Part shown: positions 28,173-37,201 of the stretch, in pieces | Layout of the letters: each line of letters begins with the position of its first letter | How positions within the stretch are numbered: the first letter of the stretch is position 1 | NCBI RefSeq assembly: GCF_003337555.1 | Contig: NZ_QPJK01000004.1 | Coordinates: 223,320 to 287,319 of the forward strand | From: Pseudorhodoferax soli | Lineage (GTDB): Bacteria > Pseudomonadota > Gammaproteobacteria > Burkholderiales > Burkholderiaceae_C | Reading direction: 5' to 3' | DNA: 64,000 nt | Position numbers and translations under genes: made by a program | Notes under the pieces: generated by a model | The model's input: the letters and a program-made list of their open reading frames with translations, nothing else | The model's database searches: none | Told to the model about the DNA's origin: nothing

Positions 28173-28506
28173 GGTGATGTCCTTGGGGTTGATGTGAGGA
28201 ACAAATACCATCCCATGGGCCCGGGAGCCTCGGTGCGCGACGCGGGCCCTAGCGCGTGTCAGGCAATGGCTGACGCGGCTCCGCTGCGACAGTTCACAGC
28301 CTGTCGGACATCCCTGCGCTGGCCTGGCCTGCTGCGGTCGCCGCTGCAGCAGTTGGGGCATTCGTTCTCCATCGCTTGCTTTCGCGTCGAGAGAATGCGG
28401 GAGCGGATACAGCATCAGCCTAGCGAAATGAAGTCTGGCCTTCTGGCATGAACCAAGCACGCTTCGGAAAACACATTCTTTTGCGCCAGATGAGGCCGCC
28501 CTGCCC
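28173..28506. other. Intergenic region, nothing recognised
   Basis: 334 bp between the MFS gene end and the helical-protein start. It should hold the promoter of the helical-protein gene, but I see no convincing promoter, hairpin or coding signal. Frames through it look like non-coding translation. Confidence 0.4.
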
Positions 28507-29703
28507 TCACGGGCAGCCGGTCGGCAGCCCTTCCGCAGGCCGCCGTCCACCGCTTCCCGAAGCGCGGACCTGCAGTGCGAACGCGCCAGCCAGCAGCACC
28601 AGCAGCACCGGCGCGAAGGCCACGACGCCGACGACCTGCAGCAACACCCCGCCGGCGATGCCGCCACCGGCGATCGCGGCGTTCCAGGTGGTGACGAGCA
28701 TGGACTGGGCGACGTCGGCCTGCTCGGCCGCCGCGTCGGCCAGCGCGGTCTGGAACAAGGTGGCGGCACCGCCGAAGGCCAGGCCCCAGGCCGCCAATGC
28801 GGCGAACATCCATGGCGCGGATTGCGTCGCCAGCGCCAGCACCGCCACGGCCGCGCCGAACACGGCGGTGCTGGCGAGCGAGAGGCGCTGCAGGTGCCGG
28901 TCGACCAGCAGACCGGTCAGCCCGATGCCGGGCAGCGCCGCCAGGCCGAAGACCAGCAAGGCCCGGTCCACCTGCGCGCCCAGGCCGCGTGCGGCGAGGT
29001 AGGGGGCGATGTAGGTGTAAAGCAGGTTGTGCGCCAGCACATAGGCCAGCACCACGAGCAGCACCGGCCGGACACCGCGCATGCGCAGCACGCCGGCCAG
29101 TGGCCGGCGTTGGCCGGCCTGCTGGCCCGCGAAGTCCGGCACGCTGAGCCGGATCCACGCGAGCAGGCCCAGCGCCAGCGCGCTGGCCGCCCAGAAGCAG
29201 GCGCGCCACCCGGCCCACTGCCCGAGCCAGCCGCCCGCGGGCACGCCCAGCGACAGGGCCAGCGGCGTGCCCGCCATCGCGACCGCGATGGCGCGCCCCC
29301 GCAGGCCCGGGCCCACCAGCCTGGCGGCGTAACCCGCGAGCAAAGCCCAGAGCAGGCCGGCCGACATGCCGGCCACCAGCCGCGCCACCATGGTCCAGCA
29401 GAAGCTGGCCGACCAGGCCGTGACGCTGTTGGCGAGCACGAAGCCCGCCATGGCCGCCATCAGCAAGGGGCGGCGGCGCATGCCGCGCGTGGCGGCCACG
29501 AGCGGGATCGCGGCGAGCAGCGAGCCCAGTGCGTACGCGGTGACGGTCTGGCCCACCCAGGCCTGCGAGACCTGCAGATCGGCAGCCATCTGCGGCAGCA
29601 GCGCGGCGGGCAGCGCCTCGGTCAGGATGGTGACGAACGCGGCCGTTGCGAAGGCGAGCAGCGGCGACCAGGGCAGGCGCTCGGCGCCGGTGGCGGCCGT
29701 CAT
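28507..29703 (-). CDS. MFS transporter, drug/metabolite efflux type
   Basis: The 398-residue permease has about twelve hydrophobic helices. It carries the motif-A-like loop GMRRRPLLMAAM between helices 2 and 3 and a helix 5 region GTPLALSLGVPAGGWLGQWAGWR (antiporter motif C style). It belongs to the DHA1/YdhP-AraJ group of proton-driven exporters. ATG 29703 overlaps the stop of the serine hydrolase gene (ATGA), so the two are cotranslated. A divergent LysR-type gene begins 110 bp upstream of the hydrolase and probably controls the pair. Substrate unknown. Confidence 0.87.
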   Translation of the reverse strand: MTAATGAERLPWSPLLAFATAAFVTILTEALPAALLPQMAADLQVSQAWVGQTVTAYALGSLLAAIPLVAATRGMRRRPLLMAAMAGFVLANSVTAWSASFCWTMVARLVAGMSAGLLWALLAGYAARLVGPGLRGRAIAVAMAGTPLALSLGVPAGGWLGQWAGWRACFWAASALALGLLAWIRLSVPDFAGQQAGQRRPLAGVLRMRGVRPVLLVVLAYVLAHNLLYTYIAPYLAARGLGAQVDRALLVFGLAALPGIGLTGLLVDRHLQRLSLASTAVFGAAVAVLALATQSAPWMFAALAAWGLAFGGAATLFQTALADAAAEQADVAQSMLVTTWNAAIAGGGIAGGVLLQVVGVVAFAPVLLVLLAGAFALQVRASGSGGRRPAEGLPTGCP

Positions 29704-30899
29704 GCGCGCAGCCCCTGGTAGACGGCGTCGCGCAGGTCGTTGACGAAGCGGCCGTGCATGCCTTCGTACAAGGTGTTGGTCAGGGCCACCACCGTCAGCG
29801 CCCTGGGCCGGTCCACGAACCAGGAATGGCCGTAGGCGCCGCCCCAGCGCCAGGTGCCGCGCGACTCGGGCGACGCGGCGGCGGCGGGATCGCGCAGCAC
29901 GGAAAAGCCCAGGCCGAAGCCCAGGCCCGGGCCGGCGGCCAATTCCGCGCCCTGGGTCTGGTCGCGGCCCATCTCCGCAAGCACGGCCTCGGGCAGCCAG
30001 CCGTCGGCGCCGGTGCGCAGCGCCTCCAGCAGGCGCAGCAGGTCGCCGGCCGTGCCCGCCATGCCGGCGCCGCCGGACGGGTAGGCTTGGCGGTCGAAGA
30101 TCCGGCCGGGGCTGAAGGCGATGCCCACCGTGCCATCGAAGGGCGCTGCGACCTCCGCCTCCTGCAGCCGGTGCGGGCCGGCCGTGCCGTTCACGTAGGC
30201 CGTGGCCATGCGCCCGGGCGCGTCGCAGAAGAAGCCGCTGTCCACCATGCGCAGCGGCTCCGTCACCAGCGCACGGACGGCATCGGGCAGCGTCTGCCCC
30301 GTCACGCGCTCGACCACCGCGCCCAGCACGTCGGTGGCCAGCGAGTAGGCCCAACCCTTTCCGGGCGGGTACAGCAGCGGCACCCGGGCGATGCGACGCA
30401 GGTTCTCCGCGAGGTCGATGCCGCTGGCGTCCATGCCATCGGACACACCGGCCTGCGCATGGGGACCGTTGCCGTCGGGCTCGAAGAAGCGGTAGCCCAG
30501 ACCGGCCGTGTGGCTGAGCACTTGGCGCAGCGTCAGCGTGGGCGCCGTGCCATCCGGCAGGCGTGGCTGGAACGCGGGCAGCCAGCGCGTCACCGCATCG
30601 TCCAGAGCCAGGCGGCCCTGGGCCCACAGCACCAGCGCGGCGGCGCTCACGATGGGCTTGCTGGCCGAGGCCAGCCGGAACACGGTGTCCAGCGCCATGG
30701 GGCGCCGCGTCTCACGGTCGGCCCAGCCGATCGCGCGGCCGTAGCGTGGCTGCCCGTGCTGGTGCACGCGCACGACGGCACCGACCAGGCGCTGCTCCTG
30801 CAGCGCACTGGCGAGCACGGCGTCGATGCCGGATGCGAGACGATGGTCAAGCGGGTGCGCCAGGGCTTCTGCGGGCCGTGCGGGAAGAGGGAAAGTCAC
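29700..30899 (-). CDS. Serine hydrolase, beta-lactamase class C/esterase EstB-like
   Basis: The 399-residue protein has the SxxK motif SASK in FRLASASKPIVSAAALV. A Tyr element lies in GWAYSLATDVLG, with YSL in place of the YxN of true AmpC enzymes. GGAYGHSWFVD is in the place of the KTG box, as in family VIII esterases. No clear signal peptide is seen from GTG 30899, so a cytoplasmic esterase or peptidase is more likely than a periplasmic beta-lactamase. The frame is open further upstream, but that part has no homology and overlaps the promoter region. Coupled to the MFS exporter. Confidence 0.82.
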   Translation of the reverse strand: MTFPLPARPAEALAHPLDHRLASGIDAVLASALQEQRLVGAVVRVHQHGQPRYGRAIGWADRETRRPMALDTVFRLASASKPIVSAAALVLWAQGRLALDDAVTRWLPAFQPRLPDGTAPTLTLRQVLSHTAGLGYRFFEPDGNGPHAQAGVSDGMDASGIDLAENLRRIARVPLLYPPGKGWAYSLATDVLGAVVERVTGQTLPDAVRALVTEPLRMVDSGFFCDAPGRMATAYVNGTAGPHRLQEAEVAAPFDGTVGIAFSPGRIFDRQAYPSGGAGMAGTAGDLLRLLEALRTGADGWLPEAVLAEMGRDQTQGAELAAGPGLGFGLGFSVLRDPAAAASPESRGTWRWGGAYGHSWFVDRPRALTVVALTNTLYEGMHGRFVNDLRDAVYQGLRA

Positions 30900-31012
30900 G
30901 GAATCTGTCCTTTCTTGACATGACCCCAGGACCTTAGAAGCCCCGCGATCAAAGAAAAAGCCGGGTAGAGTTCCGCGCTGCCAGGACAGGGATGTCCGCA
31001 ATGGGAGTGGCG

Positions 31013-31987
31013 ATGGACAGCCTCAACGGCTTCGTGGTGTTCGTGCAGGTGGCGCAGGCGCGCAGCTTCGCCGGGGCCGCCCGGCTGCTGGGCGTGTCGC
31101 CCTCGGCGGTTGGCAAGAGCGTGGCACGGTTGGAGCAGCGCCTGGGCGTGCGCCTGTTCCACCGCAGCACGCGCAGCATCGCGCTGACCGCCGAGGGCCG
31201 GCTGTTCCTCGAACGCAGCCGCCGGATCCTCGACGAAATCGAGGCCGCCGAAGGCGAGCTGTCGCAGGCGACGGCTGCGCCGCGCGGCCGGCTGCGCGTG
31301 GGCTTGCCGCTGGTCAGTTCGCTGGTCCTGCCCGTGCTGGCGGACTTCATGCGCCAGTACCCGGAGATCGAGCTCGACCTGGATTTCTCCGACCGCCTGG
31401 TGGACATCGTCGAAGAAGGCTTCGACGCCGTGGTGCGCACCGGCCAGCCCGCCGACTCGCGGCTCAGCGCGCGGCTGCTCGGCGCGTTCAGCCGCATGCT
31501 GGTGGCGTCGCCCGACTACCTGGCCCGGCACGGCACGCCCGCCACGCCGCAGGACCTGGCGCAGCACCGCTGCCTGCACTACCGCTACGCCCACAGCGGC
31601 AAGCTGGAAGTCTGGCCGCTGCCGGCCGCGCCCGACGGCCGCGAGACCGTGCTGCCGACCTCGATGATTTGCAACAACATCGAGACGCGCCTGTGCTTCG
31701 CCCTGCAGGGGCGCGGCATCGCCTGGCTGCCCGACTTCGCGGTGCGCGAAGCGCTGGCGGCCGGGCGGCTGGTGCCCGTGCTGCCGGCGCAGGTGCACAG
31801 CCGGGGCGTGTTCCACGTGCTCTGGCCTGCCGGCAGGCACATGACGCCCAAGGTGCGCGCGCTGGTCGATTTCCTGGCCGACCATGTGTTCGCGCGGCAG
31901 GCCTCGCCCGTGCAGCGTGCGTCGAACGCTGGCCTCAGCCGCGCAACAAGGGCAGCAGTCGCTGCCCCTGCCGTTCGATCTCCGTGA
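31013..31987 (+). CDS. LysR-type transcriptional regulator
   Basis: The 324-residue regulator has an N-terminal winged helix-turn-helix (residues 4-63: FVQVAQARSFAGAARLLGVSPSAVGKSV) and a LysR substrate-binding domain of the CrgA/AaeR group (FSDRLVDIVEEGFDAVVRTG). It is divergent from the hydrolase-MFS pair, the typical arrangement for control of the neighbour. The last 25 or so residues (SNAGLSRATRAAVAAPAVRSP) exceed the usual LysR length and are encoded by sequence that on the other strand is a monooxygenase remnant, so the original stop may have been lost. Confidence 0.88.
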   Translation: MDSLNGFVVFVQVAQARSFAGAARLLGVSPSAVGKSVARLEQRLGVRLFHRSTRSIALTAEGRLFLERSRRILDEIEAAEGELSQATAAPRGRLRVGLPLVSSLVLPVLADFMRQYPEIELDLDFSDRLVDIVEEGFDAVVRTGQPADSRLSARLLGAFSRMLVASPDYLARHGTPATPQDLAQHRCLHYRYAHSGKLEVWPLPAAPDGRETVLPTSMICNNIETRLCFALQGRGIAWLPDFAVREALAAGRLVPVLPAQVHSRGVFHVLWPAGRHMTPKVRALVDFLADHVFARQASPVQRASNAGLSRATRAAVAAPAVRSP

Positions 31988-32107
31988 GGTACGGCGTGTC
32001 CGACAGCATCAAGTGCGTGGCCCCGAGCGCCTGGCACTTGCGCAGCGAGGCCAGCACCGCGGCGGCCGCGCGCACCAGCCAGGTCGTCCTGGCCCATGTC
32101 GTCGTCG
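31935..32107 (-). pseudogene. C-terminal remnant of an LLM-class flavin monooxygenase (SsuD-like)
   Basis: On the minus strand a frame ending at 31935 reads SLRKCQALGATHLMLSDTP, then YLTEIERQGQRLLPLLRG and stop. This is the characteristic end of alkanesulfonate/LLM flavin monooxygenases (LGATHFVLSDTPYL.EIER type). No start or upstream core is present; the TPR-glycosyltransferase ends at 32142. It overlaps the 3' end of the LysR gene on the other strand. Confidence 0.55.
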
Positions 32108-32141
32108 GGATGGATCGACGGCGGTGGCCTCGCGCGGCGAC

Positions 32142-33761
32142 CTACCGGCGCTGCCGCCAGTCCACCAGCGCCTGCCGCACCTGTTCCACCACGCCCGCCC
32201 AGTCGCCGCGCCGGTCCTGGCGGAACAGCCGCGTGCGTGGGTACCAGGGCGTGTCGGCGCGCCCGCGCAGCCAGCGCCAGTCGACGCGGTAGGCGGGCAG
32301 CAGCACCCAGCACGGGCGGCCGAGCGCACCGGCCAGGTGGCAGCCGGCCGTGTCCACCGAGATCAACAGGTCGAGCTGGGCCAGGATGGCGGCCGAGTCG
32401 GAGAAGTCCACGATGGCGCTGCCCAGGTGCTCGAGCGGCTGGCCGGCCGGCGGCTGCCGGCCCTCCTCCTCGCCGGCCCATTTCTGCAGGCTCACGAAGG
32501 CCACGCCCGGCACCTGCCAGAGCGGCGCCAGCGTGGCGAGGCCGGGCAGCGAACGTTCGGCGTCGTTGTCGTGCCGCGGGTTGCCGCGCCAGACCAGGCC
32601 GACCCGGAGCGGGGCCGGCGGGAGGCGCGGCGCCCAGCGCGCCACGTCGGCGGGTGCTGGCCACAGGTAGGGCGTCTCGGCGGGGATGGTCTCCAGGCGC
32701 GTGCCGCAGAGCAGCGGCAGGTTCTGCAGCGGCACCCAGAAATCGTGCGTGGCCAACGCGGCCGGCGCCTCCTGCAACGCGATGTGCCGGTCGGCACCGG
32801 CGACGCTGCGCATGAGCCCCAGCAGCGAAGCCGTGCTCGCATAAGTGATCTGCGCGGGCCCGTGCTGCGCGCGCACCAGCTGCAGGTAGCGGCAGAACTG
32901 CAGCTGGTCGCCATGGCCCTGCTCGGGCCACACCAGCAGGCGCTGGCCCTGCAGCGGCTGGCCGGTCCACTGCCGCGCCACGCCGGGCGGCACCGGCTCG
33001 GGAAAGCCCGGCACCACGGCAGCGGGCGGCAGCAAGGCGTAGCTCTGCGCGGCATGGGCGAAGCCTTCGGGCAGCCGGCCCACCGACAACAGCAGGTGGC
33101 CCAGGTTGATCTGCGCGGAGGCCAGGCCGGGCGCCTGCGCCACGGCGGCACGCAGCATCTGCTCAGCCTCCTGCACGCGGCCCAGGTCGTACAGCAGGGC
33201 GCCCAGGTTGGAGCGGTGGCGCGCGTCCTGCGGCGCCAGGCGCATGGCCTCGCAGTAGTGCCGTTCGGCCTCGGCCTCGTGGCCTGCGTCCGGCCGGCGC
33301 GCCAGCACGCCGGCCAGGTGGTTGTGCAGGTCGGCCAGGCCGGGCGCCAATGCCAGCGCCCGGCGCTGGCAGGCCTCGGCCTCGTCGAGCCGGCGCAGCT
33401 GCTCCAGCACCAGGCCCAGGTTGGTGAGCGCGGCCACGTCGTCGGGCTGCAGCGCCAGCGCACTGCGGTAGGCGGCGGCGGCCTGGTAGCAGGCCAGGGC
33501 CTCGTCGTCGCGGCCCTGCGCGCGCAGCAGGCTGGCGAGGTGGTGGGTGGCCAGCGCATCGGGCTGCAGGGCGAGCGCGCGGCGCCAGCAGCGCTCGGCG
33601 TCGTCCGGGCGCTCGCCGAGCCGGGCGGCGATGCCGCAGGCGCTCCACAGGGCTGCGTCGTCGGGTGCGGCCTGCAGGGCCTGCGTGCCCAGCCGCCAGG
33701 CCAGGGCCGGGTCGCCGCTGTCGAGCGCGTCGAGCACGCGGTCCAGCGCATCAATCGCCAT
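32142..33761 (-). CDS. TPR protein with GT9/GT41-like glycosyltransferase domain
   Basis: A 539-residue protein. Residues 1-260 are TPR repeats (for example WSACGIAARLGERPDDAERCWRRALALQPDA, AALTNLGLVLEQLRRLDEAEACQRRALALAPG). Residues 275-535 form a glycosyltransferase-B-like domain with LLVWPEQGHGDQLQFCRYL, VGLVWRGNPRHDNDAERSL, DLLISVDTAGCHLAGALGRP and a final DWRWLRGRADTPWYP segment. The SVDTAxxHLAGALG motif is the sugar-nucleotide site in GT9/GT41-type enzymes. It is probably cytoplasmic and may glycosylate a protein or cell-surface precursor. It is a single gene without partners. Confidence 0.85.
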   Translation of the reverse strand: MAIDALDRVLDALDSGDPALAWRLGTQALQAAPDDAALWSACGIAARLGERPDDAERCWRRALALQPDALATHHLASLLRAQGRDDEALACYQAAAAYRSALALQPDDVAALTNLGLVLEQLRRLDEAEACQRRALALAPGLADLHNHLAGVLARRPDAGHEAEAERHYCEAMRLAPQDARHRSNLGALLYDLGRVQEAEQMLRAAVAQAPGLASAQINLGHLLLSVGRLPEGFAHAAQSYALLPPAAVVPGFPEPVPPGVARQWTGQPLQGQRLLVWPEQGHGDQLQFCRYLQLVRAQHGPAQITYASTASLLGLMRSVAGADRHIALQEAPAALATHDFWVPLQNLPLLCGTRLETIPAETPYLWPAPADVARWAPRLPPAPLRVGLVWRGNPRHDNDAERSLPGLATLAPLWQVPGVAFVSLQKWAGEEEGRQPPAGQPLEHLGSAIVDFSDSAAILAQLDLLISVDTAGCHLAGALGRPCWVLLPAYRVDWRWLRGRADTPWYPRTRLFRQDRRGDWAGVVEQVRQALVDWRQRR

Positions 33762-33909
33762 GCGGGGCGGTGGAACAGGTCATGGGCGACGTCGGCCAGC
33801 CGACGGACTCGGGAAAGAGCCGGCATCGTAGCCAGTGCGCGCGCGGTGCGTGCGCCCGGGCAGCGCGCGCCGCGCCTCCGGGCGGGGCCATGGTCCACGC
33901 GGACCGACG

Positions 33910-35445
33910 TCAGCCCTGCGGGCTGCGCACCCGTTCATCGGCGCGCTCGCGCCGCAACGCCTCGTCCGCGGAGGCCGCCGCGCGCGCCAGCGCCTCGGCC
34001 GCCGCCGCCGGCGCCAGCCGCTGCAGGATGGCGCGGCCCACGGTGCCGGCCTGGGGCACCTGCTCGCCGATGGCGTTCGATTCCCAGACCAGGCCGCGCA
34101 GCGCATGGCCCACGGCGTAGAGCCCGGGCTGCGGCTGGCCGGCCGCGTCGCGCAGCGCATGCGTCTCGCGCGTGGCCTGCACGCCGAAGCCCAGCGCATC
34201 GGGCAGGGCCAGGCCGCGCGCGACGAGCTGGCGCACCAGCGGGTCGTCGATGTGGCGCCAGTCGAAATCGAAGCCCAGGCAGTTGACGACGCGGTCGGCC
34301 ACCAGCGTCTGCAGCGGCCGGCCATCGCGCGGCTGCCAGGCCACGGCCAGCCGGCCATCGGGCTGCAGCGCGATGGACTGCACGCGACCGGCCTCGTGGC
34401 GGTGCCGGCCCTCCGCGTCCACGCGCGCCTGCCAGGCCAGCGGTGCCGCGGCACTGCGGTGCAACGCAGCCTCCCAGTAGGCGCGCAGCCGGCCCAGGAA
34501 GCGCCGGCGCTCGCGCGCGCTGGCCAGCGCCCACAGCTGCGGCACGTGCGCCCGGATGGCGGGCACCAGGCGCTGCCAGGGCTCGCCCTGTTCGCGGATG
34601 GCGCGGCGCTGCACGCGGATCTGCGCCAGCAGATCGCGCAGCGACACCGCCCTGCCCTGGTAGCGCAGGAAGTCGGGCCAGGGCTGCACGTCCTCGCGCA
34701 CGCGCACGCCCTGGCCGCGCCGGCTCAGCACCAGGTGCTGGCCCTTGAAGCCCGCCTTCTCGGCCACGATCAGGCTGTCCACGGCGCTGAGACCCGACCC
34801 CAGGTAGACGATCTGCGCGTCCTGCGCGACGCCGTCCCAGGCCTCGGCATGCCAGACGTCGCCCACATAGCGCGGCGAATCCGCCACGCCCGCGCCGACC
34901 GCGAAGGCCTGGCGCGCCAGCGGCTTGGTGAAGATGCCGGTGGCCAGCACGAGTTCGTCGGCCACCTCCTCGCGGCCATCGTCCAGCACCACGCGGTAGC
35001 GCGGGCGGCCGGTGTCGTACTGCGCCACCACGTCGACGGCGCGGGCCTGCAGGTGGCGGAACGCCACGCCCGGGCCCGCGCTGGAGATGGCCGCCGTCAG
35101 GCTGGCCAGGATGTAGGCGCCGTAGACCTGGCGCGGCGGCATGCTGTCTTCGATCGCCACGCCGGGCGGCGGCTGCCAGCCGCCCGCGGCCGCACCGGCG
35201 CGCAGCCAGTGCACCAGGTGGTCGGGTGCGTCGTCGTAGAGGCTGAACAGCCTGGCCAGCCCGTTGACCAAGTGCTCGGGGTGCGGGGTGCCGTAGGCGA
35301 TGCCCAGGCCCAGCGTGGGACGCGATTCTACGATGGTCAGCCGGATCGGCTGCTCCACGTCCTTGAGCAGGCGCAGTGCGACGGCGGTGCCGGCGAGGCC
35401 GCCGCCGACGATGAGGACATGGGGGCGCGTGTCGGGAGAAGGCAT
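33910..35445 (-). CDS. FAD/NAD(P)-binding protein (FAD_NAD_binding_9 family)
   Basis: The 511-residue flavoprotein begins with the dinucleotide motif VLIVGGGLAGTAVALRLL. It then has GIAYGTPHPEHLVNG, VLATGIF and IVYLGSGLSAVDSLIV for the second nucleotide. Proteins of this family resemble ornithine N-hydroxylases and flavin monooxygenases, but most are uncharacterised. They are frequent beside sulfonate and methionine-type transport genes, as here. It lies downstream of the metNI-cupin genes on the same strand, with about 290 bp between, so it may belong to the same regulon. ATG 35445 has no strong ribosome-binding site. Confidence 0.82.
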   Translation of the reverse strand: MPSPDTRPHVLIVGGGLAGTAVALRLLKDVEQPIRLTIVESRPTLGLGIAYGTPHPEHLVNGLARLFSLYDDAPDHLVHWLRAGAAAGGWQPPPGVAIEDSMPPRQVYGAYILASLTAAISSAGPGVAFRHLQARAVDVVAQYDTGRPRYRVVLDDGREEVADELVLATGIFTKPLARQAFAVGAGVADSPRYVGDVWHAEAWDGVAQDAQIVYLGSGLSAVDSLIVAEKAGFKGQHLVLSRRGQGVRVREDVQPWPDFLRYQGRAVSLRDLLAQIRVQRRAIREQGEPWQRLVPAIRAHVPQLWALASARERRRFLGRLRAYWEAALHRSAAAPLAWQARVDAEGRHRHEAGRVQSIALQPDGRLAVAWQPRDGRPLQTLVADRVVNCLGFDFDWRHIDDPLVRQLVARGLALPDALGFGVQATRETHALRDAAGQPQPGLYAVGHALRGLVWESNAIGEQVPQAGTVGRAILQRLAPAAAAEALARAAASADEALRRERADERVRSPQG

Positions 35446-35731
35446 GGTGGCGTTCAGGTGGCAAAGAAACGGTTGGCGGCCATGGCAGGCCCAGGCTGAC
35501 GGGTCGCAGAAGGGCGCCATCCAGTCACGTCGCCCAAGTCCAGGGCCGTGGCCGGTGACGCGGTCCCCGCGGGCCCCACGCCCGCCGCGACACCGGCCAC
35601 GTCCTGAAGCGGTTCCTGCAAGAAAGAAGCATGGTGGGTGCCGTGCATTCTTCAGGCGCCTGCCAGCGGATGGAACGAAGGGATCGGCAGTTGCTTCATC
35701 GGAAACCGAGGATGCGGCGGGGCGCGCTTCC

Positions 35732-36316
35732 TCACTCCTCCAGTTCCTCGCCCACCTGCTCCAGCAGCTGCGCGACGAAGTCGTCGTACAGCGGCAGCGC
35801 CGGCAGCACCGCGCCCGTGGGCTCGGCCACCCAGCCCTGCGGCTGGACGAACAGGCGCAGGGCCTCGACGTGCGGCGCATCGCCCGCGTCGAAAGCGTGC
35901 GCCAGGCCCTCGGGCAGCGCCACCCATTCGCCGGCCTCGCACAGCAGGCCGAGGAAGCCATCCGCGCTGCGCAGGTAGAACAGGCCGGTGCCGGACAGGA
36001 AGAAGCGGACCTCGGCCCCTCCCTGCCGGTGCTCGGCCAGGAACTGCCGGCGCAGCGCGGGCCAGTGCGCGTCGCCGGGCGCCAGTGCCAAACGATCGGC
36101 GCCGTGCAGCGGGAAGTGGGAGCCCAAGGCCGCCAGCTCTTCACCGTAGGCCGCCTGCACGGCAGCCAGGCCATCACCGGCCTGCAGCTGCAGCGGGCGC
36201 AGCGGCCAGCGGCCGAACTGCACGCCCGTGGGCGCGAGGTGCTGGCGGACCAGGCCGTCGCAGACCCAGGTCTCTTCCCATTGGCCCTGCGTGTCGAAGC
36301 GTGCGAGCGCGACCAT
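35732..36316 (-). CDS. Acireductone dioxygenase-like cupin with altered metal ligand
   Basis: A 194-residue cupin of the ARD family, which in methionine salvage oxidises acireductone to the keto-acid precursor of methionine. Family features are LRRQFLAEHRQGGAEVRFF and GLFYLRSADGFLGLLCEAG, and LPEGLAHAFDAG holds the last His. Classical ARD uses His-x-His-x3-Glu; here the pattern is EHRQGGAE, so the second His is Gln. That would remove one of four metal ligands. The other salvage genes (mtnA, mtnB, mtnC) are not nearby. The gene follows metNI, so the substrate may be another sulfur compound. ATG 36316 is chosen from homology. Confidence 0.8.
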   Translation of the reverse strand: MVALARFDTQGQWEETWVCDGLVRQHLAPTGVQFGRWPLRPLQLQAGDGLAAVQAAYGEELAALGSHFPLHGADRLALAPGDAHWPALRRQFLAEHRQGGAEVRFFLSGTGLFYLRSADGFLGLLCEAGEWVALPEGLAHAFDAGDAPHVEALRLFVQPQGWVAEPTGAVLPALPLYDDFVAQLLEQVGEELEE

Positions 36317-36332
36317 GGCGGCCTGCCTCCTC

Positions 36333-36515
36333 TTACGGCCGGAAGGCCGCGCGCGCGTGGCCGGCAAAGTGCCGGGGGGCCTGGATGGCCAGCTTGGGCA
36401 CGTCGACGTTGGAGCCGACGGCAGCGCCGACGACCAGCGCGTTCTCGGCGGCGGACGGGGCGAATACGCCGGGCGCGCCGACCAGCGCGCTGCGGCGCAG
36501 GATGGATTGGGTCAT
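36333..36515 (-). CDS. Possible small protein between metI and the cupin gene
   Basis: A 60-residue frame starts 23 bp after metI and ends 16 bp before the cupin gene. It reads MTQSILRRSALVGAPGVFA and ends GNVDVP-like with HFAGHARAAF, a basic hydrophobic N-terminus and Ala/Val-rich middle. There is no strong ribosome-binding site. Its exact fit between two operon genes supports it, but I recognise no family. Confidence 0.35.
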   Translation of the reverse strand: MTQSILRRSALVGAPGVFAPSAAENALVVGAAVGSNVDVPKLAIQAPRHFAGHARAAFRP

Positions 36516-36538
36516 GGTGTGCAGGGGAAGGAAGGTGT

Positions 36539-37201
36539 TCAACGTTTGTCCAGCCTGGCGGCCAGGCCATTGCCGGCGAACTGCAGGATCTGCACCAGCC
36601 CCACGAGCAGCGCCACGGTCAACACCATGACGTCGGTCTGGAAGCGGTAGTAGCCGTAGCGGATCGCCAGGTCGCCGATGCCGCCGCCACCCACCACGCC
36701 GGCCACGGCCGAGTACGACAGAAAGCTCACGGCCAGCACCGTCAGCGCCAGCACCAGGCCCGAGCGGGCCTCGACCAGCAGCACGCGCAGCACGATCTGC
36801 AACTCCGACGCGCCCATGGCGTGCGCCGCCTCGATCACGCCGCGCGGCACCTCGCGCAGCGACTGGTCGACCAGCCGCGCGAAGTAGGGAATCGCCGCGA
36901 ACGACAGCGGCACGGCCGCGGCCAGCGGGCCGATGGAGGTGCCGGCGATGACCCGCGTGAACGGCACCAGCGCCACCAGCAGGATGATGAAAGGGAACGA
37001 GCGCACGGTGTTGACGACCCAGTTCAGCACCAGGAACAGCGGGCGGTTCTCCAGCGACTGGCCGGGGCCGAGCAGGAACAGCAGCACGCCGAGCGGCCCG
37101 CCCAGCAGCAGCGCGGCCGACAGGCCGATGGCCAGCATCAGGAAGGTCTGGCCCGTGGCCAGCCACAGCTCGGGCAGGATGGCGGCGATGTTCTCAGGCA
37201 T
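36539..37201 (-). CDS. metI: ABC transporter permease, MetI type
   Basis: The 220-residue permease has five to six hydrophobic helices. The conserved coupling loop is EAAHAMGASELQIVLRVLL (EAA motif). NTVRSFPFIILLVALVPFTR and the terminal GYYRFQTDVM are typical of MetI, the inner-membrane part of D/L-methionine importers. ATG 37201 overlaps the metN stop by a few bases. With metN it lacks a metQ in this operon; three metQ-type genes are elsewhere in the window and could supply the binding protein. The substrate may be methionine or another sulfur compound. Confidence 0.88.
   Translation of the reverse strand: MPENIAAILPELWLATGQTFLMLAIGLSAALLLGGPLGVLLFLLGPGQSLENRPLFLVLNWVVNTVRSFPFIILLVALVPFTRVIAGTSIGPLAAAVPLSFAAIPYFARLVDQSLREVPRGVIEAAHAMGASELQIVLRVLLVEARSGLVLALTVLAVSFLSYSAVAGVVGGGGIGDLAIRYGYYRFQTDVMVLTVALLVGLVQILQFAGNGLAARLDKR

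Noticed and set aside
29700-30899. Serine hydrolase as an antibiotic-resistance beta-lactamase
   Set aside because: It lacks a clear signal peptide, the YxN motif reads YSL and the KTG box is not canonical; family VIII esterase-like proteins fit better.
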